Source: Paenibacillus aceti | GTDB taxonomy: Bacteria > Bacillota > Bacilli > Paenibacillales > Paenibacillaceae | DNA: 64,000 nt | Direction: 5' to 3' | Assembly (NCBI RefSeq): GCF_003614185.1 | Contig: NZ_KZ987724.1 | Span: 4,720,046 to 4,784,045, forward strand | In this document: in pieces, positions 54,386-61,940 of the stretch | How positions within the stretch are numbered: position 1 is the stretch's first letter | Layout: each line of letters starts with the position of its first letter | Position numbers and translations under genes: made by a program | Notes under the pieces: model-generated | The model's database searches: none | What the model was told of the DNA's origin: nothing | Seen by the model: only the letters and a program-made list of their open reading frames with translations

Positions 54386-55177
54386 ATGGAAATTTCAAAA
54401 ACCGGACTTCGCAGAGCGAAGATTCTGGAACTGATAAAAGTAAGCGGCAAAATATCGATTCAAGAAATAATAGAAGCGACGGGCTGCTCGGAAGCGACGG
54501 CCAGACGCGATCTCGACTCGTTGGAGAAATCAGGAGAGATTATCCGTACCATTGGCGGAGCGATATATGATGGAGATCGTGCTTCGACATCCGAGGTATC
54601 TTTTGCGGATAAACGCTTCTCGCATCTTCCGGACAAGGAACGGATCGCACGTAGGGCGGCCTCTTTAGTTGAAGAGGGCGATGTGGTCGGGCTTACGGGC
54701 GGGACGACGACTTTTCTGATCGCCAAGGAGTTGAAGAAGCTACGCAATATTACGATTGTGACCAATGCGGTTAACATCGCTGCGGAGCTGGTTGATGCGG
54801 AAGAGATCCAGGTCGTAGTTATTGGCGGAGTGATGCGTACGAAGAGCTATGAGTTGATTGGACCCCTCGCTGAGAGCGTGGTGTGCAAGCTCAATGTTAC
54901 GAAGATGTTTCTCGGTGTAGATGGAGTCTCCCAGGAGCATGGCTTCACGATGCATTCGGAATTAGAGTCCCGGATTGCCCAGCAGCTGATCGAGCGCTCA
55001 AGCCAGGTCTATGCGGTATTTGATGACAGCAAGCTGCGGAGATCGGCCTTGTTCACGATTACCCCGTTGTGCCAGGTTACAGGGATTATTACGAACAAAC
55101 TGCCTGACGGCTGGACGGCTCCCGAATGTGAAGAGCAGCAGCTTGAGATTTACATCGCATCAGATACAGATCAGTAG
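54386..55177 (+). CDS. DeoR/GlpR-family transcriptional regulator
   Basis: The 263-residue protein has an N-terminal DeoR helix-turn-helix (RRAKILELIKVSGKISIQEI, CSEATARRDLDSLEKSGEI) and a C-terminal DeoRC sensor domain related to sugar-phosphate isomerases (GLTGGTTTFLIAKEL, VTNAVNIAAEL, VVVIGGVMRTKSYELIGP, KMFLGVDGVS). Such repressors bind a sugar phosphate effector, as AgaR does. It closes the plus-strand operon and probably represses both directions through the 29-base repeats at 50013 and 50147. GAGGAG upstream gives the ATG. Confidence 0.9.
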   Translation: MEISKTGLRRAKILELIKVSGKISIQEIIEATGCSEATARRDLDSLEKSGEIIRTIGGAIYDGDRASTSEVSFADKRFSHLPDKERIARRAASLVEEGDVVGLTGGTTTFLIAKELKKLRNITIVTNAVNIAAELVDAEEIQVVVIGGVMRTKSYELIGPLAESVVCKLNVTKMFLGVDGVSQEHGFTMHSELESRIAQQLIERSSQVYAVFDDSKLRRSALFTITPLCQVTGIITNKLPDGWTAPECEEQQLEIYIASDTDQ

Positions 55178-55217
55178 GACGGATCGTGGTTACTGTGGAC
55201 ATATACACCTATAGATA

Positions 55218-55247
55218 AGATTGCCCGGATCGGGCGATCTTTTTTTA
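55218..55247 (+). terminator. Terminator of the nagA-deoR operon
   Basis: AGATTGCCCG-gat-CGGGCGATCT is followed by a run of seven T, 40 bases after the stop at 55177. Confidence 0.92.
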
Positions 55248-55338
55248 GCGCTCTGGGAAATCACAATACCGATATAGAAACTATAAATGAGCAAATTGGC
55301 TTCCAGAAAACTGTAAAATCAAAAAGAATAGAGACAAA

Positions 55339-55890
55339 GTGAACCTTTACGACAAGACATTCACTCACCCGGACGGCTCTGCATATACGAAAATCGACCG
55401 GGTTTGTGACCAGGCTCAGACCTTGCCTCTCCCGCCTCATCGCGGCTATTGTCTGGTCGATTCCTGGTTTACCTGTCCCCGCGTCATGGATGCGTATGCG
55501 CGGCGGCAGGCTATCACGTCATCGGTGCACTGAAACCAATCGGATTCTCTACCCCCAGGCATCCGGGTCTCCATTCAAGACTACGCGCAGCATATCCGCA
55601 AAGTAGACGTTCGCCTCGTCACCGTGAGCGGTTCGTCGTACTGGATGTATCGCTACGAAGGGGCATTGAATGGAATCGACAACGCCGTGGTTTTACTTTG
55701 CTGGCCGAAGCAGGCTTTCGGAGAGCCGAAGGCGTTGCGCGATTTTTGTTGTACAGATATCACACTGGAAACGGATACCATTGCAGCATTCTACGCCAAA
55801 CGCTGGCCCATCGAGATTTTCTTTCGGCAATCCCAAAATAATTTGGGCTTTGACACGTATCAGGTTCCACAAACCGTGTACTCTACCTAG
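55339..55890 (+). pseudogene. Degenerate transposase fragment (IS4-like DDE type)
   Basis: Three successive frames encode pieces of one transposase: DGSAYTKIDRVCDQ...GYCLVDSWFTCPRVMDAYARR (second catalytic Asp region), then GYHVIGAL, then IRVSIQDYAQHIRKVDV and VSGSSYWMYRYEGALNG...FYAKRWPIEIFFRQSQNNLG (Glu region, the YxxRWxxExxF-like signature). The N-terminal DDE part is absent and the C-terminus is cut at 55890, so it is inactive. I could not find terminal inverted repeats. It marks the border of an AT-rich accessory patch. Confidence 0.8.
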
Positions 55891-56420
55891 TTATAATAAA
55901 TTGTTCTATCCATTGAATGTCTATTAATTCCAAACATATTAATTGCTTTGAGATTGTCATTATATATCATAAGATTATAATCCAAGTTATTACGTAACAA
56001 CTCAATCTCTTCATCTGATAATTCATTGTCCATAATCAGTGGTATTTCTATAGCGTACTCTCTTTTCCCATTAGGCTCGATAGGTTGAAGTTCAAAATAA
56101 TCGGATTCTTCAACTTTAAGAATATTTGAGACTTCTTTTGGAAAAAGTAATCTGTAATATATTTTTGGTTTTGTGATTAATAATTTTTGATAAAATTTCT
56201 CGTGAAATGTAAATGTCCATGTATATACTAGTTTATTATTTCCATACTTTATATCAAATGAACTTACACTGAAGTTGGCAGGCACAAACCAAAGATTATT
56301 CTCAGTTCCAGACGCTTCATCCAATTGACGATTGATATTTTCAAACGTCATATTTTGATTATTGCTACAACCAGCAAGAAACAAACAGAGAACTATAACA
56401 AATAATCGTAATTTAGGCAT
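55887..56420 (-). CDS. Lipoprotein of unknown function
   Basis: The 177-residue protein has a lipoprotein signal peptide (LRLFVIVLCLFLAGC, Cys near residue 18). The body is AT-rich in codon use and resembles nothing I know; it includes segments YTWTFTFHEKFYQKLLITKP and ELSDEEIELLRNNLDYNLM. It converges with and slightly overlaps the transposase remnant. Base composition is clearly lower in G+C than the flanking metabolic operons, which suggests transfer. The ribosome binding site is weak. Confidence 0.7.
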   Translation of the reverse strand: MPKLRLFVIVLCLFLAGCSNNQNMTFENINRQLDEASGTENNLWFVPANFSVSSFDIKYGNNKLVYTWTFTFHEKFYQKLLITKPKIYYRLLFPKEVSNILKVEESDYFELQPIEPNGKREYAIEIPLIMDNELSDEEIELLRNNLDYNLMIYNDNLKAINMFGINRHSMDRTIYYN

Positions 56421-56782
56421 GTATAATCACATCCGCTAATATAAACTATTATTACGTAAAATTGAGTGAAGAGCATAACACCTTGTACATACTCCAAGAT
56501 TGCAAAATTGTAATATATTTCAATATAAATAATAATATAGAATATTTGGTTGAGTCAATAATAATTAGAGAATGGTGCTAAGGTCTTGGTGATGAACCAT
56601 TCAGCATGTGCCTGATGAAACCAATACCCTAGTAAATTACTCAGTTCATGGCTACCTGTATTCACTAGAGCCCAATTGATCAATTAATGAAAAAATGGTA
56701 TAATTTATATAAGCGTTACCGCTGATTAATGTATCTGTACAGGATATATTAATTATTTATTCTTAATATTTTGGGTGAAAAC
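56421..56782. other. AT-rich intergenic stretch
   Basis: I see no gene, repeat array or RNA here. It separates the divergent lipoprotein and tandem-repeat genes. Confidence 0.5.
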
Positions 56783-57154
56783 ATGGATACTGAAAAGTCG
56801 AAGTACATCACTATACTTCGTCCTCTCGATTACATTATGGATGTTAAAGAAGCAGCCAAACTTTGGAATAATAGTCCATCGTATGTCAAAGACCTATGTA
56901 GACTAAAACTTAAAAAAAAGGGGATGGCAATTAAAAAAGGAAATACCTGGATCATTAATAAAAGTAATGTTACTGACTCAAATAATCCTCTACTTTACAT
57001 TTTAGATGCGGAAGAAGCAGCAGTACGTTGGAATTATAGCCCATCCTACGTAAAGGATCTGTGTAGAGAGAGTCTTGAGGAAAAAGGATATGCAATCAAA
57101 AAAGGAAAGACATGGATATTGGATGCTAACCAACCAAATCCTAAATTACTTTAA
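56783..57154 (+). CDS. Small protein of two tandem helix-turn-helix-like modules
   Basis: The 123-residue protein consists of two copies of about 45 residues that share the pattern (D)xxEAAxxWNxSPSYVKDLCR, xLxxKGxAIKKGxTWI (about residues 20-60 and 70-110). The pattern looks like an excisionase/MerR-type winged helix (an N-terminal AAxxWxxSxxYV helix pair and a basic wing). DNA binding is inferred, not shown. The ATG at 56783 lies five bases after GGGTG. Its AT-rich composition matches the neighbouring lipoprotein gene, not the aldo/keto reductase that follows 37 bases later. Confidence 0.7.
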   Translation: MDTEKSKYITILRPLDYIMDVKEAAKLWNNSPSYVKDLCRLKLKKKGMAIKKGNTWIINKSNVTDSNNPLLYILDAEEAAVRWNYSPSYVKDLCRESLEEKGYAIKKGKTWILDANQPNPKLL

Positions 57155-57191
57155 ATAGATCTATCGTATCTAATAGATGAGGAGGGGTAGA

Positions 57192-58082
57192 ATGAAATAT
57201 CGTACACTTGGGAAAACAGGCCTCGATGTGTCGGTGATCGGCATGGGAACTTGGCAATTCGGCGGAGAATGGGGCATTCAATTTACCCAGAATGAGGTAG
57301 ATGCGATTCTCGATCAGGGTCAGGAGCTCGGCATCAATCTGATCGATACAGCCGAGTGTTATGGCGATCATTTGTCCGAGTCCTTCATCGGGAATTATAT
57401 GGGCCGCCGCAAGCGGGAGGACTGGATTATCGCTACGAAATTCGGTCATCATTTCCATGAGCGCTTTACCCGTACAGATGTGTTCGATGCTGCTGATGTT
57501 TTGAAGCAACTGGATGCGTCTTTGAAGGCGTTGAATACGGATTATATTGACCTGTACCAGTTCCATTCCGGGCCGGATGCAGTATTCGATAATGATGCGC
57601 TGTGGACTATGCTGGACAAGCAAGTGCAAGACGGAAAAATACGCCATTTAGGCACTTCGATCGGCAATAACGATAACCTTCATCAGACAGAGCAATCCAG
57701 TAAAGTCAATTCAGAAGTGATTCAGGTCGTCTATAACCGTCTGGATCGCAAGCCAGAAGAGCGTGTATTCCCGTCCTGCCAGAAGCAGAATCTGGGTGTG
57801 CTGGCCCGTGTCCCGCTGGCGAGTGGTTATTTGAGCGGAAAATATAAGCCGGGTGCGGTGTTCGATTCCACTGACGTTCGCCATCGTCATGATCCAGAGA
57901 GCACGCGCCGCAAGCTGGAGGAAGTGGAGCGAATTTATCGCAACGAAGTTCCGGAAGGCGTGAATATGGCACAGTGGGCCTTGGCCTGGTGTCTTAAGAA
58001 TCCGGTCGTCACCGCAGTAATTCCGGGATGCAAGAATCCAGCGCAAGTAGCCTCCAACGCTGCGGCTGCGCAATTGCTGTAA
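57192..58082 (+). CDS. Aldo/keto reductase
   Basis: The 296-residue NADPH-dependent oxidoreductase has KYRTLGKTGLDVSVIGMGTW at the N-terminus, catalytic Asp/Tyr in LIDTAECYGDHLSE, Lys in WIIATKFGHHF and the substrate/cofactor segment YIDLYQFHSG. It lacks the extra loops of the Kv-beta subgroup and is closest to general Firmicute aldo/keto reductases. The substrate is unknown. GAGGAGGGG before ATG 57192 fixes the start rather than 57177. Confidence 0.9.
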   Translation: MKYRTLGKTGLDVSVIGMGTWQFGGEWGIQFTQNEVDAILDQGQELGINLIDTAECYGDHLSESFIGNYMGRRKREDWIIATKFGHHFHERFTRTDVFDAADVLKQLDASLKALNTDYIDLYQFHSGPDAVFDNDALWTMLDKQVQDGKIRHLGTSIGNNDNLHQTEQSSKVNSEVIQVVYNRLDRKPEERVFPSCQKQNLGVLARVPLASGYLSGKYKPGAVFDSTDVRHRHDPESTRRKLEEVERIYRNEVPEGVNMAQWALAWCLKNPVVTAVIPGCKNPAQVASNAAAAQLL

Positions 58083-58097
58083 AATCGGTGCATTGGC

Positions 58098-58235
58098 TCT
58101 AAACGAAACTACATATCGCTATTTTCACAAAAAAAGCTGTAAAAAATTTTAACGAAACACCATATTGTTATTTTGTGGAAATCCGGGTTTTTGACCTCCA
58201 ATGGGCTCCAATAGCGATACCCCGTTCGTTAGAGT
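58098..58235. repeat. Family B intergenic repeat array, three units
   Basis: Units are ctaaacgaaactacatatcg followed by ctatttt (58100-58126), taacgaaacaccatattgtt (58150-58169) and the reverse unit aatagcgataccccgttcgt followed by tagag (58210-58234). This lies downstream of the aldo/keto reductase and may serve as a terminator-like element. Confidence 0.65.
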
Positions 58236-58315
58236 GAACAAATGGATGTTCCGACATAGCCATCCTAATTTATCAAGTATTTGGCATAAAATTACGGGAA
58301 ACGTGATATTTCTTA

Positions 58316-58344
58316 TTGACCATTGTCAAAATTAGCCTTAATAT
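58316..58344 (+). promoter_or_regulatory. Promoter of the XRE-TPR regulator with an overlapping palindrome
   Basis: TTGACC (58316-58321) and TAATAT (58339-58344) are 17 bases apart. The -35 is embedded in the perfect inverted repeat TTGAC-catt-GTCAA (58316-58329), a candidate autoregulatory operator. Confidence 0.5.
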
Positions 58345-58417
58345 TAAATTATAGATTTTTTTCAATATTATGGATTGTCTGGATTGGCTATTACTTTCAT
58401 AGGGGGGTGAATCCTTT

Positions 58418-59833
58418 TTGATTTCCACCGTCACGATACGCGCAGAATTAGAAAGCTACATCAAGAAGGAGGGGATAACTCTTCATCAATTTGCTGAAAC
58501 ATCCGGAATTAATGTAGGCACCCTAAGTGGCATTATTAACGGGAACAGACCGATATCGATTGGACAATTGGATCTCATTACCGAGATTATGGGCCTTCCG
58601 GAAGGCAGCTATTATGAAATGTATGTGGATGAGAGTTTTGCTTCATCAGCCCCACATTGGCGTAGGTTACGTCCCTTTCTGCTTCGCTGCGCGGAGCTTC
58701 GGAGACATGATTGTATTCAAAAGGTACTTGTTCTCCTGATTGAAGATATCAAACAGGTGGCAGGTATTTTTGAAACGGCGGAAATCATGTTTGAACAAGG
58801 ACTGAAAGAGGCAGCTATTCTTCTGTATGAATGTGTGGTCGAAAGTGAAAGATCAAGTCATTGTGAACGTTTAGCTATCAGTTATTTCAGATTGTTTCAA
58901 ATCTATCAAAAGGATAACCATAAGAACTTCACTGCCGCAGCTCAATTTATTCCATATCGCCACAGACTGCCTGAACATCTCGTACTCGACGGGTTAGTCA
59001 TGTTGGCTGAATTATACTACGTGAATAAAGATTGGGATGAAGTTGAGAAATATACGGATGAATTATGCAACTTGACAGAGATTCTGTATCGTAAACGTTG
59101 TTGGGAGACTCCTGATTTTAGGCCCTCTCGATCATTGGTCTATTACTACGGTATAGGTTATCTTTATAAGGGTGCTTGTTATGAATTCCGAAGGATGTTC
59201 AGTGAATCCCGGAAATGGATCGCTAAATATGCCGACTTAAGCTGGTTTGAGAGTTTGGATCAGAATATGTTAGTGGAAGTTGAGAGATACAAGATGTTTG
59301 CTCGTGCCAATTTGCTCTCCATAGATGTCAAGGAGGGGAGAGTGTCGAGAATCCCCGAGTATATTGAGTTTCTGAAGGAGAACCCAAGCGAAGTGCTGGA
59401 AGGCTTGATTACTTTGCTTGAATCGGCAAATCGGCATAAGTTTTTTGTGGACGAGCATCTTAGTTTATTTTCAGATGAGATTAAATATTATCTCAGTATT
59501 AGTAAGCAAATACCGGATGACCATAACAATCAGGACTTTGTTTACAAAGAACAAGTTCATACATTCCGCTGTTCCTTATTTTTTCAGAAATATGCAATCT
59601 ATTGTTTCAGGAAGAAGATGCTGGCAGAGGGGATTAAGAATACCTTACTCAGCCTAAAGTTTTCGATCCGAATCAACAGTAAGAGCATGATGGCGAACAG
59701 CATGATTTTATATGAGTTCTACAGGGACTATAGCACCACGGAGCAACAAACAACTTATATCAAATTATGTGAGGAGGCGTGGGACAATGAAGAAGAGTTT
59801 AGTATGGATGACTATGCAAATTCTATCTGTTAG
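58418..59833 (+). CDS. XRE-TPR (RRNPP-type) peptide-responsive regulator, AimR-like/AloR-like
   Basis: The 471-residue cytoplasmic protein has an XRE helix-turn-helix (about 8-62: ITLHQFAETSGINVGTLSGI, INGNRPISIGQLDLITEIMG). The remaining 400 residues are helical and TPR-like (LKEAAILLYECVVESE, FRMMFSESRKWIAKYADL-type helices, LAEGIKNTLLSLKFSIR). This is the layout of the RRNPP family, whose TPR domain binds a re-imported signalling peptide. A 32-codon exported-peptide gene overlaps its 3' end. The start is TTG, eight bases after AGGGGGGTG. In P. polymyxa, related AimR-like Alo regulators are each paired with such a peptide gene. The actual target genes are unknown. Confidence 0.82.
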   Translation: MISTVTIRAELESYIKKEGITLHQFAETSGINVGTLSGIINGNRPISIGQLDLITEIMGLPEGSYYEMYVDESFASSAPHWRRLRPFLLRCAELRRHDCIQKVLVLLIEDIKQVAGIFETAEIMFEQGLKEAAILLYECVVESERSSHCERLAISYFRLFQIYQKDNHKNFTAAAQFIPYRHRLPEHLVLDGLVMLAELYYVNKDWDEVEKYTDELCNLTEILYRKRCWETPDFRPSRSLVYYYGIGYLYKGACYEFRRMFSESRKWIAKYADLSWFESLDQNMLVEVERYKMFARANLLSIDVKEGRVSRIPEYIEFLKENPSEVLEGLITLLESANRHKFFVDEHLSLFSDEIKYYLSISKQIPDDHNNQDFVYKEQVHTFRCSLFFQKYAIYCFRKKMLAEGIKNTLLSLKFSIRINSKSMMANSMILYEFYRDYSTTEQQTTYIKLCEEAWDNEEEFSMDDYANSIC

Positions 59834-59885
59834 CGTTGTTATTGGAGGAGTAATCACAGCATTTACACATGGCGCTGGTTATTAA
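59787..59885 (+). CDS. Pro-peptide of a quorum-sensing pair, overlapping the regulator gene
   Basis: A 32-codon ORF starts at ATG 59787 with GGAGG nine bases upstream, inside the last 47 bases of the regulator gene in another frame. It begins MKKSLVW, has a hydrophobic core of about 15 residues (ILSVSVVIGGVITA) and ends FTHGAGY. This is the form of exported signalling pro-peptides (PapR, NprX, Phr and especially AloP, whose active part in P. polymyxa Alo13 is SHGRGG as I recall). The mature signal would be the last five to eight residues. A strong terminator follows at once, so the pair is a closed unit. Expression is not proven by the sequence. Confidence 0.82.
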   Translation: MKKSLVWMTMQILSVSVVIGGVITAFTHGAGY

Positions 59886-59905
59886 GATTAATTTGAGATT
59901 GGACG

Positions 59906-59942
59906 AAGAATCAACTCTATCTTGAGTTGATTCTTTATTTTT
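59906..59942 (+). terminator. Terminator of the regulator-peptide pair
   Basis: AAGAATCAACTC-tatctt-GAGTTGATTCTT is a perfect 12-pair stem followed by a T-rich stretch, 20 bases after the peptide stop. Confidence 0.92.
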
Positions 59943-60031
59943 ACCAAATTTGGGATTTTTTATTATATGCACAAACATCCAATATGCATTATTTAGCAAC
60001 AGACCCTAAAATATAACATAGGGTGATTGAC

Positions 60032-60217
60032 GTGATTAGAAGAGAGACGATAAGAACTATTATTGAGCAGGAACGAGAGGAATTAAACCGACTAGCGGCA
60101 CAATACGGTTTATTGGACAGGCGTGTGCTTGAACAATCTGTAGAGCTCGATGAATTGATAAATAAATATAATAAAGTCAGGTATTATGACTCTCAGAAGA
60201 AGAAGCCGATTGCTTAG
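60032..60217 (+). CDS. Spo0E-family aspartyl-phosphate phosphatase
   Basis: The 61-residue helical-hairpin protein carries the Spo0E signature SxELDxLIxxY (LEQSVELDELINKYNK near residues 33-48). Family members dephosphorylate Spo0A~P and delay sporulation. I choose GTG 60032, six bases after AGGGTG, over GTG 60023. The gene lies directly downstream of the peptide quorum-sensing pair but behind its terminator. Its own 3' end overlaps a terminator stem. Confidence 0.85.
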   Translation: MIRRETIRTIIEQEREELNRLAAQYGLLDRRVLEQSVELDELINKYNKVRYYDSQKKKPIA

Positions 60218-60241
60218 AAAGCGAAGGGGCTTCTTTTTCTG
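60195..60241 (+). terminator. Terminator overlapping the 3' end of the spo0E-like gene
   Basis: AGAAGAAGCC within the last codons pairs with GGGCTTCTTTTTCT after the stop, followed by a T-rich tract. Confidence 0.6.
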
Positions 60242-60251
60242 TACTCTCCCC

Positions 60252-60445
60252 ATTCTAACGAAACTGGGCATCGCAATTTGCACGAAAAAGGGCTGTTCCC
60301 AATCCTAACGAAACTGGGGATCGCTATTGAGGCCAATAAGTAACTAAAAGGCTGATTTTCGCCCAAATAACGATATGGAGTTTCGTTAGAGTTAAATTAA
60401 CGTCGTTTTCCCTAAAATAACGATACCCAGTGTCGTTAGAGTTAA
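60252..60445. repeat. Family B intergenic repeat array, four units
   Basis: Two forward units (ctaacgaaactgggcatcgc at 60254-60273, ctaacgaaactggggatcgc at 60304-60323) are followed by two reverse units (aaataacgatatggagtttc at 60365-60384, running to gttagag; aaataacgatacccagtgtc at 60415-60434, running to gttagag). The length of about 190 bases and four-unit order match the family A and C arrays in layout, though not in sequence. Confidence 0.75.
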
Positions 60446-60860
60446 AGCACCTTGAGGAACTCGATTAACCTTCAACGACCTTCAACAAACGGAACGTCAT
60501 ACTACACAAATGTAGCCAGTGTAACGCAACCAACACAACCAACGCAACTCAACCAGCAAACACAACCAGCGCCACACAACACAACCAACCAGCCCCAAGC
60601 TCCCCTCCCTACTACTCCAACTCCTCAAACTACTCTCCAACTAATCCTAGACAACTCTCGAACTCCTCCCCCAACACGTACCAACTCTCCCCAATTTGCT
60701 TCAACACGCATCAATTCCCTGAGACACCGCAGATAACCCATATTTCCCTAATCGTCCTTATGTGTAAAAATTACATATTTTTATTTAGCAAGAAGTAAAA
60801 TCAACCAATTGACATCCCAACCTTTTAATTTAAGGAAAACCGCGTCGTTTCAACAAAAAT
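60446..60860. other. Non-coding G-poor, C/A-rich tract
   Basis: From about 60510 to 60735 the plus strand is nearly free of G (for example caaccaacacaaccaacgca). An ORF of 94 codons exists but has no ribosome binding site and reads as low-complexity Pro/Thr/Gln, so I do not call it a gene. The remainder to 60860 shows nothing. Confidence 0.5.
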
Positions 60861-60889
60861 TCATACAAAAGGGCACCTTCTGCCCTTGA

Positions 60890-60940
60890 TGAAAACGTTT
60901 GAACCTGTTAACATAGCGCTTATAGTTGTTATGACAACAC
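60890..60940. promoter_or_regulatory. cre-like site and palindromic operator candidate upstream of the nucleoside hydrolase
   Basis: TGAAAACGTTTGAA (60890-60903) resembles a cre with one mismatch. GTTGT-tatg-ACAAC (60926-60939) is a palindrome typical of GntR/LacI-type operators. A small hairpin, AAGGGCA-ccttc-TGCCCTT (60869-60887), precedes them. Together they suggest catabolite and substrate control of the operon starting at 61033. Confidence 0.45.
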
Positions 60941-61032
60941 TATAAAAGGTTGAGGGATATGTAATAATTACACCCAGTAAACTCACACCTTTTGAACAAT
61001 TACATATTTCTCTCCTATTTCAGCGATAGGAG

Positions 61033-61923
61033 GTGGTAACCATTCGAAAGATAATCATCGACACAGATATTGGCGACGATATCGATGATGCCCTGGCGAT
61101 TGCGCTTGCCTTGAATTCACCCGAGCTTGACTTGGTTGGCTTAACGACGGTATATCGCAATACGCCGATTCGTACTAAGCTGGCGCTTCAACTGCTGAAG
61201 GCTTACGGAAGATTGGATATTCCGGTAGCCACGGGGATCGGTAAGCCGCTATTTGCGGAGACGAATATTGACGATATTCCATGTCAATGGTCCGATGAGT
61301 ATCATGATATTGGACTCAATAGCGATCAGCATGCAATCGATTTCCTAATCGAGCAAGTACGACTTGATCCGGAAATTACGATTGTTGCGATCGGCCCGCT
61401 AACGAATATTGCCTGCGCAGTTATGAAAGCACCAGAGGTTATGAAGCAGGCTAAAATCGTCATGATGGGCGGCATGTATTCAGCTTATTATCCGGAGTGG
61501 AACATCGTCTGTGATCCGGAGGCGGCGGCGATCGTGTTCAATGCCGGTCTTCGCTTAACGATGGTAGGCTTGGATGTAACGCTTAAATGCCGCTTGACTG
61601 AAGCGGATGTGGAGAAGATCAATCGGGCCAGCCAGAGCGAAGTCAGCTTCCTCTCACGTCTTCTCACCCAATGGATGGATTCATCGAAGCATCTTCCAAT
61701 CCTTCATGATCCGTTAACTGTAGCCTATGTAAGTCATCCAGAATTGCTAAAAGTGGCACCGAAGCGAATGCTTGTAGAATGCAAGGGCGAGCATACAAGA
61801 GGAATGACCGTCGAAGAGCAGGATGTATTCTTCGGTCGTCCGACAGAGACAAATATGCTTGTAGCCGTAGATGTTTTGCGAGATCAGTTTGTTGACATGT
61901 TTATGCAAAGATTGTTCAAGTGA
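61033..61923 (+). CDS. Inosine-uridine-preferring nucleoside hydrolase family protein
   Basis: The protein has about 294-297 residues. The N-terminal IIIDTDIGDDIDDALAIALAL holds the Asp cluster that binds calcium, and IVAIGPLTNIACA and the later His/Asp segment (HLPILHDPLTVAYV) complete the active site. The enzyme hydrolyses the N-glycosidic bond of ribonucleosides to base and ribose. The start is odd: AGGAGGTG is followed by GTAACCATTCGAAAG, so the GTG at 61033 overlaps the ribosome site, and the family start (M-R-K-I-I-I-D) would need the ATT at 61042. It is followed with no gap by an ABC importer. Confidence 0.9.
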   Translation: MVTIRKIIIDTDIGDDIDDALAIALALNSPELDLVGLTTVYRNTPIRTKLALQLLKAYGRLDIPVATGIGKPLFAETNIDDIPCQWSDEYHDIGLNSDQHAIDFLIEQVRLDPEITIVAIGPLTNIACAVMKAPEVMKQAKIVMMGGMYSAYYPEWNIVCDPEAAAIVFNAGLRLTMVGLDVTLKCRLTEADVEKINRASQSEVSFLSRLLTQWMDSSKHLPILHDPLTVAYVSHPELLKVAPKRMLVECKGEHTRGMTVEEQDVFFGRPTETNMLVAVDVLRDQFVDMFMQRLFK

Positions 61924-61940
61924 ACAGGGGGATATTACAA

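Noticed and set aside
55449-55841. 130-codon plus-strand ORF
   Set aside because: Only a short piece follows the transposase frame; the rest is an out-of-frame reading of the same remnant.
58418-59885. Phage arbitrium (AimR-AimP) system
   Set aside because: Same fold and layout, but no integrase, repressor or structural phage genes are nearby, so a host AimR-like system fits better.
60452-60736. ORF encoding a Pro/Thr/Gln-rich 94-residue product
   Set aside because: No ribosome binding site; composition follows from the G-poor DNA tract rather than from a protein pattern.
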